A stretch of 64,000 nucleotides of DNA. Source: Oscillospiraceae bacterium. GTDB lineage: Bacteria > Bacillota > Clostridia > Oscillospirales > Oscillospiraceae. The DNA lies in assembly GCA_017861365.1 (NCBI GenBank), contig JAGFXR010000001.1, forward strand, positions 62,001 to 126,000, read 5' to 3'. Each line of letters begins with the position of its first letter. Position 1 is the first letter of the stretch. Below, piece after piece: positions 1-9,585 of the stretch. Both the position numbers and the translations under genes were made by a program. The notes below the pieces were generated by a model. That model searched no databases, was not told where the DNA came from, and saw nothing but the letters and a program-made list of their open reading frames with translations.

Positions 1-1364
1 AGCCCCCGGCTGCGCAGCAGAAGCCGAACAAGCTCCTGCGCCAGAGTGCCGCTGTCGAAGAGTCCATGAACATAGCTGCCAAGTACCGCCCCCTGGACGG
101 CTCCGTCAATGGGACGGGTTCCGCCGGTAAGAGCGGAAAAGGCGGCTCCGTTGACCTGAGTGACGCCCATATGAATTTCATAACCGGAAAAGGATGTTCC
201 GCTCAGGGGAGCGAAAAAGCCGTCCAGCCGCCCCACCGTCCCATCCACCCGGGTGCGGGTCTTTTCCTGTTCAAATACCGTCTGCGCGGGCAGCAGACCC
301 ATTCCCCGCACCGTGCCGCCGTGCTCCGTGGCGTAAGGGTCGGAAATGACGGTTCCCAGCATTTGATACCCGCCGCAGATGCCGATAATGGGAACTCCCT
401 GGGCGTGCAGCTTCAGGATGGAGGCCTCCAGGCCGTTTTGCCGCATCCACAGGAGATCCTCCATGGTGTTTTTGGTGCCGGGGAGCAGGATGAGATCGGG
501 TGCTCCCAGCTCACTTGGGGAGGCGACATAGCGAATACCCACGCCGTCGTACCGCTCCAGGGCGCTAAAATCGGTGAAATTGGAGATGCGGGGAATGTGG
601 ATGACGGCAATGTCCAGCAGAGCGGGCCGGGTTTTTGCGCTGAGCCGGGGGGACAGGCTGTCCTCGTCGTCAATGTCCAGGTGAAGGTAGGGGACGATTC
701 CGGCGGTGGGAATGTGAACCAGTTCCTCCAGCATGGAAAGGCCGGGCGTTAACAGTGCGGCATCACCACGGAATTTGTTGATGATCAGTGCCTTGATGTA
801 GGTCTGCTCCTCCGGCTCCAGCAGCTTCACGGTGCCGTACAGGCTTGCGAACACGCCGCCCCGGTCAATGTCGCCCACCAGCAGCACAGGGGACTTTGCC
901 ATCCTGGCCATGCCCATATTCACAATATCACCGGACTTTAAGTTGATTTCAGCGGGACTGCCCGCACCCTCAATGACGATGATATCATATTCCCGGGACA
1001 ACGATTCATATGCCCGCAGAATATGGGGAACCAGGTTGTGCTTATAGGCAAAATAATCGGCGGCACTCATGTTGCCCAGCACCTCGCCGTTGACAATCAC
1101 CTGACTGCCCGTGTCACCGGTGGGCTTGAGCAGAATGGGATTCATGCGCACGGAGGGCTCCACCCCCGCTGCCTCCGCCTGCATCACCTGTGCCCGGCCC
1201 ATTTCAAGACTCTCCCGGGTGATGAAGCTGTTGAGCGCCATGTTCTGACTTTTAAACGGGGCGACCCGGTAGCCGTTCTGCCGGAAAATCCGGCACAAAC
1301 CCGCCGTCACCAGGCTCTTGCCGGCGTTGGACGTGGTGCCCTGTACCATAATTGCTTTTGCCAT
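1..1364 (-). CDS. cbiP: Cobyric acid synthase (partial, C-terminus beyond window)
   Basis: Glutamine-dependent amidation of adenosylcobyrinate a,c-diamide at four side chains to give adenosylcobyrate. The reading frame opens with an ATG at 1364 ([17 protein letters not shown]), a dethiobiotin-synthetase-like ATP-binding N-terminus with a P-loop (TTSNAGKS) and the family motifs [10 protein letters not shown] and [14 protein letters not shown] class I glutamine amidotransferase domain follows, with the nucleophile elbow [10 protein letters not shown]. It runs off the left edge of the window with no stop, so only the extreme C-terminus is missing. It is the last visible gene of the cbi operon, 7 nt after cobD. 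The identification is secure; the gene is partial only because of the window. Confidence 0.95.
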   Translation of the reverse strand, partial: MAKAIMVQGTTSNAGKSLVTAGLCRIFRQNGYRVAPFKSQNMALNSFITRESLEMGRAQVMQAEAAGVEPSVRMNPILLKPTGDTGSQVIVNGEVLGNMSAADYFAYKHNLVPHILRAYESLSREYDIIVIEGAGSPAEINLKSGDIVNMGMARMAKSPVLLVGDIDRGGVFASLYGTVKLLEPEEQTYIKALIINKFRGDAALLTPGLSMLEELVHIPTAGIVPYLHLDIDDEDSLSPRLSAKTRPALLDIAVIHIPRISNFTDFSALERYDGVGIRYVASPSELGAPDLILLPGTKNTMEDLLWMRQNGLEASILKLHAQGVPIIGICGGYQMLGTVISDPYATEHGGTVRGMGLLPAQTVFEQEKTRTRVDGTVGRLDGFFAPLSGTSFSGYEIHMGVTQVNGAAFSALTGGTRPIDGAVQGAVLGSYVHGLFDSGTLAQELVRLLLRSRG

Positions 1365-1371
1365 GCGTCAT

Positions 1372-2430
1372 TCACCTCGTTGCTATGCTTCTGATGGCGG
1401 AGATCAACTGCTGATTTTCCTCATGGGTGCGAACCGCGATGCGGTAATAACCCGGAGAGAGTCCCGCATAGTTGGAACAGTCCCGGATCATGATTCCCGC
1501 CTCCCGCAGCTTTTTATGCAGCAGGAAATCGGTGGAGTGGAAAAAAATATAGTTGGCGGCGGAACCCAGGCAGGTAAGCCCCGCCCCCTCCAGCTCACGC
1601 AGCAAATACGGCTTTTCCTGCTCCAGCAGCCGTTTCACACGGGCGACATATTCGGTTTCCCTCAGAGCGGCGATGCCTGCTGCCTGAGCCGTAGAAGAGA
1701 CGGCCCAGGGCTGTCCCGAGCCCCACACCCGCGCGATCAGGGAGGGAGAAGCACATAGTCCGTAGCCAAGCCGGAGGCCCGCCATGGCGTAAAGCTTGGT
1801 GAAGGCCTTGAGGATGAAGAGGCGGTCATAGTCCGCAAGCTTGTCCGAGAGAGAATAGTCCTCCGGCTGGTCGAGAAACTCCACAAAGCATTCATCCACC
1901 ACCAGCGTGGTGCCGCAGGCGCGGCAGCGCTCCAGTATGGACAGCAGCAGCGGCCGCTCACAGAGAAGGCCCGTGGGGTTGTTGGGCTGACAGAGGAACA
2001 GAATATCCAGCGGCGGGGTAATGGCGTTTAAAAAATCCTCCGTGAGGGCAAAGCCGGTTGCAGGGCTCAGGGGGTAGCGAACGATCTCACAGTCATTTAA
2101 TCTCAGAGCGTGCTCGTACTCCGCGAAGCAGGGAGCCGGCAGGAGCGCAGACTTGGGGCGCAGGGCGCAGACGAGCCGGTAAATGAGATCCGCCGCGCCG
2201 TTCCCGCACACCACCTGCTCCGGTAGTTTGTCCTCGTGGGCGGCAATCGCCTGGCAGAGAGAGCGGCAGAGCGGGTCGGGATAGGCGTCGGCACTGTCCA
2301 GGCAGGCGGTGACCGCCTGCCTGACACCCTCCGGAAGGCCGAGAGGGCTTACATTTGCCGAAAAGTCCAGAGGCTGCTGCCCGAACTGACGCAGAAAGCC
2401 CTCCACGTCGCCCCCATGAATCAGAGGCAT
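1372..2430 (-). CDS. cobD: Threonine-phosphate decarboxylase (CobD), PLP-dependent
   Basis: Class I/II aminotransferase-fold enzyme that decarboxylates L-threonine-O-3-phosphate to (R)-1-aminopropan-2-ol phosphate, the linker of the lower-ligand loop. Visible family features: LIHGGD at the N-terminus, DFSANVSPLG, CQPNNPTG, VVDECFVEF and the PLP-lysine segment AFTKLYAMAGLRLGYG. An open frame extends upstream to about 2496, but an ATG at 2430 is preceded by GGGGAGGA six bases away and gives the usual N-terminus (MPLIHGGD), so I use it; 352 aa. It overlaps the 3' end of cbiB by 10 nt, which implies translational coupling and fits CbiB using the aminopropanol phosphate product. Confidence 0.93.
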   Translation of the reverse strand: MPLIHGGDVEGFLRQFGQQPLDFSANVSPLGLPEGVRQAVTACLDSADAYPDPLCRSLCQAIAAHEDKLPEQVVCGNGAADLIYRLVCALRPKSALLPAPCFAEYEHALRLNDCEIVRYPLSPATGFALTEDFLNAITPPLDILFLCQPNNPTGLLCERPLLLSILERCRACGTTLVVDECFVEFLDQPEDYSLSDKLADYDRLFILKAFTKLYAMAGLRLGYGLCASPSLIARVWGSGQPWAVSSTAQAAGIAALRETEYVARVKRLLEQEKPYLLRELEGAGLTCLGSAANYIFFHSTDFLLHKKLREAGIMIRDCSNYAGLSPGYYRIAVRTHEENQQLISAIRSIATR

Positions 2431-3410
2431 ATGATGTTCCTCCCCCATAGTAAAATAACGGCCAGCAGCCGGAGCAGAACGCAAAGGACAAAACACACGG
2501 CGGAGGTTCCGTAGAGCAGCCTGACGGCGAACGGAATATCCTCGGGAGTGATGGGGCGGATGGGGTCGCCTATCGTGGGCTTGTGAACGATCATGCCGAA
2601 GTAGCTGGCATCGCCCGCCAGCCGGATGCCCAGCGCCCCGGCACAGGCAGCCTCGGTATGCGCCGAATTGGGACTTTTGTGGTTTTTCCGGTCCCGCAGA
2701 AAGATACGGAATGCGCCCCTGCCGTCGAAGCCCAGCAGCGGTGACACCGCTGCCATGAGAAGTCCCGAAAGGCGGGCGGGAATGAAGTTGAGCACGTCGT
2801 CCAGCCGGGCGGCGGCGGTTCCGAAGTGGCGGTAGCGGTCATTTTGATAGCCGATCATGGAATCCATAGTGTTGACGGCCTTATAGAGCATCCCCAGCGG
2901 CGCGCCGCCCAGAAAGAGAAATAACAGTGGAGCCACACTGCCGTCGGAGGTGTTCTCAGCCACGGTTTCCACCGCGGCCCGGGTCACCCCATCTGCGTCC
3001 AGCGACCCGGTGTCGCGTCCCACGATGTATGACACCCGCCTCCGGGCCTCGGGCAGGTCGCCTGCCCTGAGGGCGCGGTAAACCTCCATAGCGGCGTCCC
3101 TCAGGCTTTTCACCGCCAGAAGCTGAAAACACCAGAAGCTCTCCGCCGCCAGCCGGAGCAGGGGATGAGCCAGCCCCAGCAGCCACAGAACGCCGCAGCA
3201 GATCAGAAAGGAGAGCGCGGGCAGAACCAGCGCCATCACCAGACCCGCGCACCGCTCTCCCCGGGGTGTCCGGGGAAACACACGCCGAAGAGGCGGCTCC
3301 AGCGCGGAGATGAGCTTTCCCATCCATACCACGGGGTGCGGCAGCCATCGGGGGTCACCGAGGAGCAGATCCAGAAGAAAGCCCACGGTCACAGCCGCTA
3401 AGATGTACAA
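2421..3410 (-). CDS. cbiB: Adenosylcobinamide-phosphate synthase (CbiB)
   Basis: Integral membrane enzyme that joins aminopropanol phosphate to adenosylcobyric acid. The 329-aa protein starts with the signature LLDLLLGDPRWLPHPVVWMGKLI and carries AAVETVAENTSDGSVAPL and YKAVNTMDSMIGY, both diagnostic of CbiB, with several hydrophobic segments. The start codon is TTG at 3408-3410; an AGGAGG lies 8 nt upstream, so this start is well supported despite being non-ATG. It lies between cobT (12 nt upstream) and cobD (10-nt overlap) in the cbi operon. Confidence 0.94.
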   Translation of the reverse strand: MYILAAVTVGFLLDLLLGDPRWLPHPVVWMGKLISALEPPLRRVFPRTPRGERCAGLVMALVLPALSFLICCGVLWLLGLAHPLLRLAAESFWCFQLLAVKSLRDAAMEVYRALRAGDLPEARRRVSYIVGRDTGSLDADGVTRAAVETVAENTSDGSVAPLLFLFLGGAPLGMLYKAVNTMDSMIGYQNDRYRHFGTAAARLDDVLNFIPARLSGLLMAAVSPLLGFDGRGAFRIFLRDRKNHKSPNSAHTEAACAGALGIRLAGDASYFGMIVHKPTIGDPIRPITPEDIPFAVRLLYGTSAVCFVLCVLLRLLAVILLWGRNIICL

Positions 3411-3422
3411 AAACGCCGCCTC

Positions 3423-4508
3423 CTATAAGGGCTGATAAGCCTCCACGTTGATTTCCTCAAAGGTCGCCATGGCGTTGTAAACCGCAAACGCCATATCAAG
3501 AAGGGGGATTGCCGCCACGGCTCCGGTACCCTCCCCCAGGCGCATACCGGCGGTCAGCATGGGATGCAGACCCAGACTGTCCAGCAGCAGCTGCCCGGCG
3601 GGTTCACCGCTGCAATGGCTGGCGAGCATATAGCCCAGAGTATCAGGACAGATGCGGGCGGCGCACAGAGCCGCGACACTGGAAATAAAGCCGTCGATCA
3701 CAACCGGAATCCGGCAGAGCGCGCCGCCCAGATAAAGGCCCACCATGCCCGCGATGTCAAAGCCGCCCACTGCCGCCAAAACGCCGATGGGATCCCGTGG
3801 GTCGGGGCTGTGGATGGAAATGGCGGTGCGGATGGCTGCGATTTTGTGCCGGAGACCCTCGTTGGACAGTCCTGCCCCCACGCCGGTCATCCGCTCCACG
3901 GGCTGATTCAGGAGAACCGAAGCCATAGCGCTGGACGTGGTGGTATTGCCAATGCCCATTTCCCCGGTGGCAAAGAGGCGGTAGCCCCGCGCCTTCAGTT
4001 CCCGTGCCAGTTCAATTCCGGCGAAAATGCCCCGCAAAGCGGTTTCTCGGGTCATGGCAGGCTCCTTTGCCATATTGGAGGTTCCGCTGCCAAGACGGCG
4101 CGGAAGAATGCGGTCGTCGTCGATGGGAGCATTCATGCCCATGTCCACAGGAATAACGTCTGTATTTGCCACAGCGGACATTTTGCAAACGCTGGTGTCC
4201 CCGGTGCAGAGATTTTTTGCCACAATGGCCGTTACCTCGCTGCCAGTCTGAGTGACGCCCTCGGCCACCACGCCGTTGTCGCCGCAAAATACCACCACAC
4301 ACCGCTTGGCAATGGAGGGTGAAACGAAATCGGTGATGGCGCAGATGCGGGCCACGGCCTCCTGCAGCAGTCCCAGGCTGCCCAGCGGAATGGCGATGGA
4401 GCTCCATTTTTCGCGGCACTCCCCAGCGGCATCTTCGCTGACGGGCTTGATAGAGGCGCAGATATGATCCAGCGTCTCACTGTATGGACATGTTTCTTCG
4501 GTAATCAT
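3423..4508 (-). CDS. cobT: Nicotinate-nucleotide-dimethylbenzimidazole phosphoribosyltransferase (CobT)
   Basis: Activates the lower-ligand base by transferring ribose phosphate from nicotinate mononucleotide to give alpha-ribazole phosphate. Recognised from IPLGSLGLLQEAVARI, VVFCGDNGVVAEGVTQ, GEMGIGNTTTSSA, GVGAGLSNEGL, and near the C-terminus GMRLGEGTGAVAAIPLLDMA, which holds the catalytic glutamate of the family. Its 361 aa are the normal length. The ATG overlaps the cbiA stop codon as ATGA (4505-4508), indicating coupling. Strict anaerobes often use bases other than dimethylbenzimidazole; the sequence alone does not tell which base this one prefers. Confidence 0.95.
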   Translation of the reverse strand: MITEETCPYSETLDHICASIKPVSEDAAGECREKWSSIAIPLGSLGLLQEAVARICAITDFVSPSIAKRCVVVFCGDNGVVAEGVTQTGSEVTAIVAKNLCTGDTSVCKMSAVANTDVIPVDMGMNAPIDDDRILPRRLGSGTSNMAKEPAMTRETALRGIFAGIELARELKARGYRLFATGEMGIGNTTTSSAMASVLLNQPVERMTGVGAGLSNEGLRHKIAAIRTAISIHSPDPRDPIGVLAAVGGFDIAGMVGLYLGGALCRIPVVIDGFISSVAALCAARICPDTLGYMLASHCSGEPAGQLLLDSLGLHPMLTAGMRLGEGTGAVAAIPLLDMAFAVYNAMATFEEINVEAYQPL

Positions 4509-5881
4509 CCATCTTTCCCTCCATATTGCTCCGCTGTCCGCACGAACTGCCGCGCAAAGGCGGGGTTGCTGTAAAAATATAAATGGGGAAAGCCCGCAAA
4601 CAGCGTCCGTGTTCCATGAATGCAGGGCCAGCCCGCGCGGCTGACGGGTTTTTCCGCGTAACAGGAGTCACCGCAGGAGTCGGAGTCAAAATAGTGAAAT
4701 TCATGAGCACGGATGTGGTCGCCCGTGAGGCAGAGCAGGTTGTCCTGTTCTGCGGTGAGGGTAATGTATCCGAACCGACGCAAGCCGCCGGTGTAGCGGC
4801 ATGCCCCGGGAAGAACACCGCACATGGGGAAGGATTGTCCGCCTTGGTCAGTCATGCTCTCGTGGAGATACAGGAAGCCGCCGCACTCGGCAAAGGTGGG
4901 CAGGCCGGAGATAACCGCGTCCCGAATTTCCCTGCGCAGGGTGCCGTTGTCCTCCAACGCCTTCCCATAAAGCTCCGGGTAACCCCCTCCCAGATAGAGG
5001 CCGCAGATGCCCTCCGGCAGGTGGGCGTCCTCCAGGGGAGAAAAAAAACAAAGCCGCGCGCCCAGTTTGGAGAGAAGCTCCAAATTCTCCCGGTAATAAA
5101 AGCAGAAGGCCTTGTCCCGCGCCACGGCGATCATCGGGGTGCTTTTGACGGCGGGAGGGATGGTTAGAGGGGCATACTCCAGCTCCGGCGCGCTCCTTGC
5201 CAAAGCGAGCAGGCGCTCCAAGTCCACCGTCTCAGACAGTGTGTCTGCCAGAAGATCCAGCTTCTCCTTCAGGTTGGAAACCTCGGCGGCTGTCACAAGA
5301 CCCAGATGCCGGCTCTCCAGCGCGAAACGAGAGTCTAAGGGGACATAGCCCAGCACCGAAACACCGCACTCCGCCTCAATCACCGGTTTGAGCAGCGCGT
5401 ACTGCGCCTTGGTACAGCGATTGAGAAGCACCGACTGAACCATACTGTCGTCACGAAAGCCGGTGAAGCCGCTGATGACGGCGCAGAGGGACAGGGAAGT
5501 TCCCTTTGCGTCCACAATCAGCACCGTGGGGGTATGAGTCACGCTGGCCAGATGATAGGAGGAGGCGGTATCGGTGACGCCGCCCAGGCCGTCGTAATAG
5601 CCCATGACTCCCTCCAACACGGCCAGAGAACAGCCCGCGCTCTCCTCCGCCAGCAGGGCTACGGCAGTGGAATCATCCGTGAAAAACAGGTCCAAATTGC
5701 CGGTTTGAGTTCCGATGACCTGGGCGTGAAACAGGGGGTCGATGTAGTCCGGCCCGCATTTGAAGGCGGCGGGACGAAGCCCCCGCCGCATGAGAAGCCG
5801 CAGCAAGCCGCAGGTGACGGTGGTTTTGCCGCCTCCGCTCTGAACCGCCGCCAGCATCACCCGTGGAACCGAGGCTTTCAT
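4505..5881 (-). CDS. cbiA: Cobyrinate a,c-diamide synthase (CbiA)
   Basis: ATP- and glutamine-dependent amidation of the a and c carboxylates of cobyrinate. The 458-aa protein has an N-terminal P-loop domain (VQSGGGKTTVTCGLLR, FKCGPDYIDP, LEGVMGYYDG) and a C-terminal class I amidotransferase domain (GLYLGGGYPELY, FAECGGFLYL with the nucleophilic Cys). The late motif HIRAHEFHYFD is also typical of CbiA. It is flanked by ATGA overlaps on both sides, with cbiET upstream (5878-5881) and cobT downstream (4505-4508). The assignment over CbiP rests on the GPDYIDP and HEFHYFD motifs. Confidence 0.95.
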   Translation of the reverse strand: MKASVPRVMLAAVQSGGGKTTVTCGLLRLLMRRGLRPAAFKCGPDYIDPLFHAQVIGTQTGNLDLFFTDDSTAVALLAEESAGCSLAVLEGVMGYYDGLGGVTDTASSYHLASVTHTPTVLIVDAKGTSLSLCAVISGFTGFRDDSMVQSVLLNRCTKAQYALLKPVIEAECGVSVLGYVPLDSRFALESRHLGLVTAAEVSNLKEKLDLLADTLSETVDLERLLALARSAPELEYAPLTIPPAVKSTPMIAVARDKAFCFYYRENLELLSKLGARLCFFSPLEDAHLPEGICGLYLGGGYPELYGKALEDNGTLRREIRDAVISGLPTFAECGGFLYLHESMTDQGGQSFPMCGVLPGACRYTGGLRRFGYITLTAEQDNLLCLTGDHIRAHEFHYFDSDSCGDSCYAEKPVSRAGWPCIHGTRTLFAGFPHLYFYSNPAFARQFVRTAEQYGGKDG

Positions 5882-7092
5882 GGGCGTTCGCCTCCTTGTG
5901 CCGAGAGCAGGAAAATGGGATTCTGCCCCGTCATCAGGTGATAGGTTCCTACCGGCTTGGAGCGGCTGACCGCCAGCTGGGTGATTTCAATTCCCGAAAA
6001 GGCAAGCTTTTTCAGATCCGTAAGAGCCTCCCCCAGCGTCTCCACGGCAATGGCGCTGATGACCACCCGGACGCCGGGATTTTTAAGAAGGAGCGCGGAG
6101 AGAATCGGCTCCAGTCTGCCCCGGCTTCCCCCGATAAAGGCGCATTGGGGCGGGGGCAGGGGTGACAGGGCTTCCGGAGCGGTTCCCTCTACCAGAGTGA
6201 GGTTCAGCGCGCAGAAGGCCTCCCGGTTTGCCCTGATGAGGCCGCAGGCCTCCGGGGCGCATTCCACGGCGAACACGGAACTCATGGGGGAGAGCAGCGC
6301 AAGCTCCACCCCCACCGAGCCGGTACCCGCCCCGATATCGTAGACCACGTCCTCCGTCTCCACCCGCAGCTTCGCCAGCACGCAGGCGCGTACCTCCTGC
6401 TTGGTCATGGGGACATCGGCGCGGATGAACGCGTCGTCCGGCAGGCCGGGGCAGAACAGCTCCTGTCGGAGCGGGTCACTCCGGCGCACCCAAACCGAGG
6501 AGAGGGGCGGAAAGGATTCCTCGCGTAGAGCGTTTGCAGTGTCGGTGACAATCCACTCGTCGGGATAAGAGAGATTCGCGCCGACGGTGACTTCGGACAG
6601 GCCAAGACCGGAGGAGCAAAGAACATGGAGGATAGTGGAAGGGGTGATTTTTCCCCCGGTGAGAAAGAACACCTCTCTGGCGGAGAGCACGGAGCCGATG
6701 ATGTTGCAGTCGATGCCGTGGGCGCTGACCAGCCGGACGTCTTGCCAGGGACGGCGCAACTTCGCGGCAAGATATTGCACCGTGGTGATGCCGCAGATGG
6801 TTTCCACCTCATAGCCCTCCAGCGCGGGCAGAAGGGCGGTGGTGCCGCTGTAAAAGCCGATGTCGCCGCTCATGACCACAGCCGCCTCTCTCCAGTGGCT
6901 GTGCTCCTCCAGCAGAGACCGGATTTCGGAGGGAGTGATCGCCGTGAGGCGGTCCGCTCCGCAGGAGGAGGGGAGGCTTGCCAGCAGGCGCGAGGCGCCG
7001 ATCACCGCATCGGCGCGCTCCAGGGCGCGGAGACCGCCCAGTGTGAGGGTCTCGGGGTTGCCCATGCCCACGCCCAGAATGGTGACCCGCAT
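5878..7092 (-). CDS. cbiET: Cobalt-precorrin-6B/7 C5,C15-methyltransferase and C12 decarboxylase, CbiE-CbiT fusion
   Basis: One 404-aa protein combining two steps of ring methylation. Residues 1 to about 200 are a tetrapyrrole methylase (CbiE) with ILGVGMGNPETLTLGGLRALERAD and VVMSGDIGFYSG. Residues about 205-404 are the class I SAM methyltransferase CbiT, with VYDIGAGTGSVGVELAL as the SAM loop and CAFIGGSRGRLEPIL. The organisation matches the fused CobL type, whereas many anaerobes keep cbiE and cbiT apart. The ATG at 7092 abuts the cbiJ stop and the 3' end overlaps cbiA by 4 nt. Confidence 0.94.
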   Translation of the reverse strand: MRVTILGVGMGNPETLTLGGLRALERADAVIGASRLLASLPSSCGADRLTAITPSEIRSLLEEHSHWREAAVVMSGDIGFYSGTTALLPALEGYEVETICGITTVQYLAAKLRRPWQDVRLVSAHGIDCNIIGSVLSAREVFFLTGGKITPSTILHVLCSSGLGLSEVTVGANLSYPDEWIVTDTANALREESFPPLSSVWVRRSDPLRQELFCPGLPDDAFIRADVPMTKQEVRACVLAKLRVETEDVVYDIGAGTGSVGVELALLSPMSSVFAVECAPEACGLIRANREAFCALNLTLVEGTAPEALSPLPPPQCAFIGGSRGRLEPILSALLLKNPGVRVVISAIAVETLGEALTDLKKLAFSGIEITQLAVSRSKPVGTYHLMTGQNPIFLLSAQGGERP

Positions 7093-7836
7093 CTAAAATT
7101 CCTCCTTTAACATCGATAATACCTGTTGATAGGTAAAGCCGCTCTCTCTGGGCCGTCTGATCACAAAGACCTCCGCGCCGGATTCCCGGGCGGCCTCCAC
7201 CTTCGCCGCAAAGCCGCCCTCCGCCCCGCCATCCTTGGTGATGACGGTTTTGGCATGGATATCATGAAGGAGCTGGAGATTGCATTCCTTGGAAAAAGGC
7301 CCTTTTTGGGCGATGATGTGACGGGCGGGGATTCCGGCGTTCAGACAGAGCAGCATGGATTCCTGCGTGGGAAGCACCCGAAAAAAGACCCGGTTGCGGT
7401 AATCTCTAATAGTGGTGTAAGGCTGAAGCACCTTACTCCCAGTGGTGGCCAAAATGGGTCCCGTTCGCCCCTCTGCCGCCGAGCAGGCATCGGAAAGGCT
7501 GTCGAAGTACACGCAGTCCCCGGCGGGGCTCTCCTCCCGGAGCAGACGAAGACACCGGACGCCGGTGAGATCACAGGCGTCCCTGACGTTGGCGCTGACG
7601 GCCACGGCGTAGGGGTGGGTCGCGTCAATCACACTGTCGAAGCTCTCCTGCCTGATCAGTGTCACCATATCCGCCGTCTCCAAACGCCCCGATATCACGC
7701 CGGGGAATCCGTCCGGAAACTGTGCCTTTCCGTATTCGGTCGCCACGCAGACCGTCACGTCGTAGCCCAGCTCGGCGGCGGCGAGGCTTAATTTCCGACC
7801 CTCGGTGGTTCCGGCAAACAGTAAGAGTCTGCTCAT
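7093..7836 (-). CDS. cbiJ: Cobalt-precorrin-6A reductase (CbiJ/CobK)
   Basis: NAD(P)H-dependent reduction of the corrin macrocycle of cobalt-precorrin-6A. The 247-aa protein begins LLLFAGTTEGRKLS, the usual N-terminal dinucleotide-binding signature, and has VIDATHPYAVAVSANV, LATTGSKVLQPY, HIIAQKGPFS and VITKDGGAEGGFAAKVEAA, all conserved in CobK/CbiJ. It overlaps cbiH as ATGA (7833-7836) and is directly followed by cbiET. Nothing in the sequence is unusual. Confidence 0.94.
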   Translation of the reverse strand: MSRLLLFAGTTEGRKLSLAAAELGYDVTVCVATEYGKAQFPDGFPGVISGRLETADMVTLIRQESFDSVIDATHPYAVAVSANVRDACDLTGVRCLRLLREESPAGDCVYFDSLSDACSAAEGRTGPILATTGSKVLQPYTTIRDYRNRVFFRVLPTQESMLLCLNAGIPARHIIAQKGPFSKECNLQLLHDIHAKTVITKDGGAEGGFAAKVEAARESGAEVFVIRRPRESGFTYQQVLSMLKEEF

Positions 7837-8567
7837 AGCTTTGCTTCGTAGCCCCGTGGTGTTACCATTTTACCGCCGAGGAGTTTGGTAGAGGAATTGC
7901 CGATGAAAACGGTGCAGAACATATCCAGCGTCATGTCCATCAGCGCTCCGAGGGTGGTAACCTGATGGGTCTGTCCCTCCCGGCCAATGTTGCGTACCCA
8001 GCCGCAGACCGTGTCCGGCGTCTTAGATTGCAGCAAAATTTCACAGGCGCGGCGAAGATAATCGGCGCGCTTTTTGCTGGCGGGGTTGTAGAGCGCCACA
8101 CAGAAATCACCCTGCGCCGCCAGCGCCAGCCGCCGTTCAATCAGATCCCACGGGGTGAGCAGGTCGGACAGGGAGATCACGGCGAAATCGTGGGAGAGGG
8201 GCGCGCCCAGCACTGCCGCTCCGGAGAGAGCCGCGGTCACGCCGCTGACCACCTCAATGTCCACGGCGGGGAAGTCACCGGAAAGCTCCAATATGAGACC
8301 GGCCATGCCGTACACCCCTGCGTCGCCGCTGCACACCATGGCAGTGGTTTTTCCTGCTGCGGCAGCCTCCAGTGCCATGCGGCAGCGCTCGATCTCCCGG
8401 GTCATGGGGGTGGTTAAAACCGGCTTGCCGGGAAACAGCGGCGCCACTAGGTCGATATATACCCCATAGCCGCAAAGGAGCTCGCATTCCTCAAGGGCAA
8501 GCCTGGCCGCACCGGTCATATACGGCTCCCCGCCGGGGCCGATACCCACCACATAGAGCTTATTCAT
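7833..8567 (-). CDS. cbiH: Cobalt-precorrin-3B C17-methyltransferase (CbiH)
   Basis: SAM-dependent methylation at C17 with ring contraction. Tetrapyrrole methylase fold: YVVGIGPGGEPYMTGAARLALEE at the N-terminus, VCSGDAGVYGMAGLILE, and VVSGVTAALSGAAVLGAPLSHDFAVISLSDLLTPW, which is specific to CbiH/CobJ. Two ATGs lie close together. An AGGAGA sits immediately before the upstream one (8573) but 7 nt before the one at 8567, so I use 8567, giving 244 aa. The cbiG stop lies 11 nt upstream and cbiJ overlaps the 3' end by 4 nt. Confidence 0.93.
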   Translation of the reverse strand: MNKLYVVGIGPGGEPYMTGAARLALEECELLCGYGVYIDLVAPLFPGKPVLTTPMTREIERCRMALEAAAAGKTTAMVCSGDAGVYGMAGLILELSGDFPAVDIEVVSGVTAALSGAAVLGAPLSHDFAVISLSDLLTPWDLIERRLALAAQGDFCVALYNPASKKRADYLRRACEILLQSKTPDTVCGWVRNIGREGQTHQVTTLGALMDMTLDMFCTVFIGNSSTKLLGGKMVTPRGYEAKL

Positions 8568-8577
8568 GGACATTCTC

Positions 8578-9585
8578 CTAAAATGACAGAATCACGCGGG
8601 GCATAGCCAACGCCATGGTGACGCCGTTGCCCGCGTTTTTTTTCACAATCAGGTCGCCTCCGCCTGGACAGCCACAGACGGCGCTTCTCTCGCAGACGTT
8701 GTCCACGCCGGTCACCTGCCTGACAAAAGCCGAGGAAGCAAAGGAGCCTTCCGCCTGAGCCAGAGTTTGAGCGGAAAAGCATTCGAAGGGAAGCCTGCGG
8801 GCGCGGCAGAAGGCCAAAATACCCGGCTCCCCGGCCTTCATATTAATGGAACATACCCGACAGACAGCCTGCTGGGCAATGCTGCCCTTGCCCAGCAGTG
8901 CCTGAAAAGCGGTTTCGACGGCTTCGGCGGGAATGTCCCTGCGGCAGCCCACGCCCAGGGCGCATACCGGGGGGATCAGACGCAGAACGCCTTCCCGTCC
9001 TCGCGTTTTGATGGAGACGAGCACATCGTATTCCTTATCGTCCGTCAATTCAATGCCGCGGGGAGGTGTGCCGGAGATAGGGAATTGGCTCCGGATGCGG
9101 ATGGTTTCTCCTGCCAGAAGCCGGGCGGAGACCCATTTGATGCGTTCGGGGTTTGCAATCATCAACCCCTGACGCCTGGCCCAGCTGTCCACGGCAAACA
9201 CGCCGTTTGAGTCTGTGGCGGTGGTGATCACCGGAATGGCTTGGAGCAGCTCCGCAACAGCGGCGGCCAGTTCGTTGGCTCCCCCCAGATGGCCGGACAG
9301 GATGGGGATGACAAACCGCCCGCAGTCATCCACCACAAGCACTCCTGGGTCAGAGATTTTGGAGGCCAAATGGGGCGCGATGGAACGCACGGCAATTCCC
9401 GCCGCGCCGATGAAAATCAGGCCTTCCGCTTCCGCGAAGGCCTCCGCCGTCCACCCGCTCAGGCTGGTTTTGTCCGCACCGAAGCCTTTGGACAGGGTGA
9501 CGCAATGGGATGCGCTCAGAAGGGCGGCAAGGGTTTCCCCCAGCGCGTAGCCCTTCCGTGTAAAGGAAATCATCCTAATTTCCAT
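8578..9585 (-). CDS. cbiG: Cobalt-precorrin-5A hydrolase (CbiG)
   Basis: Opens the delta-lactone ring of cobalt-precorrin-5A with release of acetaldehyde, a step unique to the anaerobic route. Recognised from the N-terminal ISFTRKGYALGETLA, GLIFIGAAGIAVRSIAPHLASKISDPGVLVVDDCGRFVIPILSGHLGGANELA, and the C-terminal CbiG domain ALGVGCRRDIPAEAVE. The frame is open far upstream of the true start, inside cbiF. The ATG at 9585 gives the normal N-terminus (MEIRMISFTRKG) and a 335-aa protein overlapping cbiF by 11 nt; an ATG at 9573 is an alternative. Confidence 0.92.
   Translation of the reverse strand: MEIRMISFTRKGYALGETLAALLSASHCVTLSKGFGADKTSLSGWTAEAFAEAEGLIFIGAAGIAVRSIAPHLASKISDPGVLVVDDCGRFVIPILSGHLGGANELAAAVAELLQAIPVITTATDSNGVFAVDSWARRQGLMIANPERIKWVSARLLAGETIRIRSQFPISGTPPRGIELTDDKEYDVLVSIKTRGREGVLRLIPPVCALGVGCRRDIPAEAVETAFQALLGKGSIAQQAVCRVCSINMKAGEPGILAFCRARRLPFECFSAQTLAQAEGSFASSAFVRQVTGVDNVCERSAVCGCPGGGDLIVKKNAGNGVTMALAMPRVILSF

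Noticed and set aside
66-752. Plus-strand open frame over the cobyric acid synthase gene
   Set aside because: It is antisense to a clear cbiP reading frame with strong motifs, has no SD and no recognisable domain.
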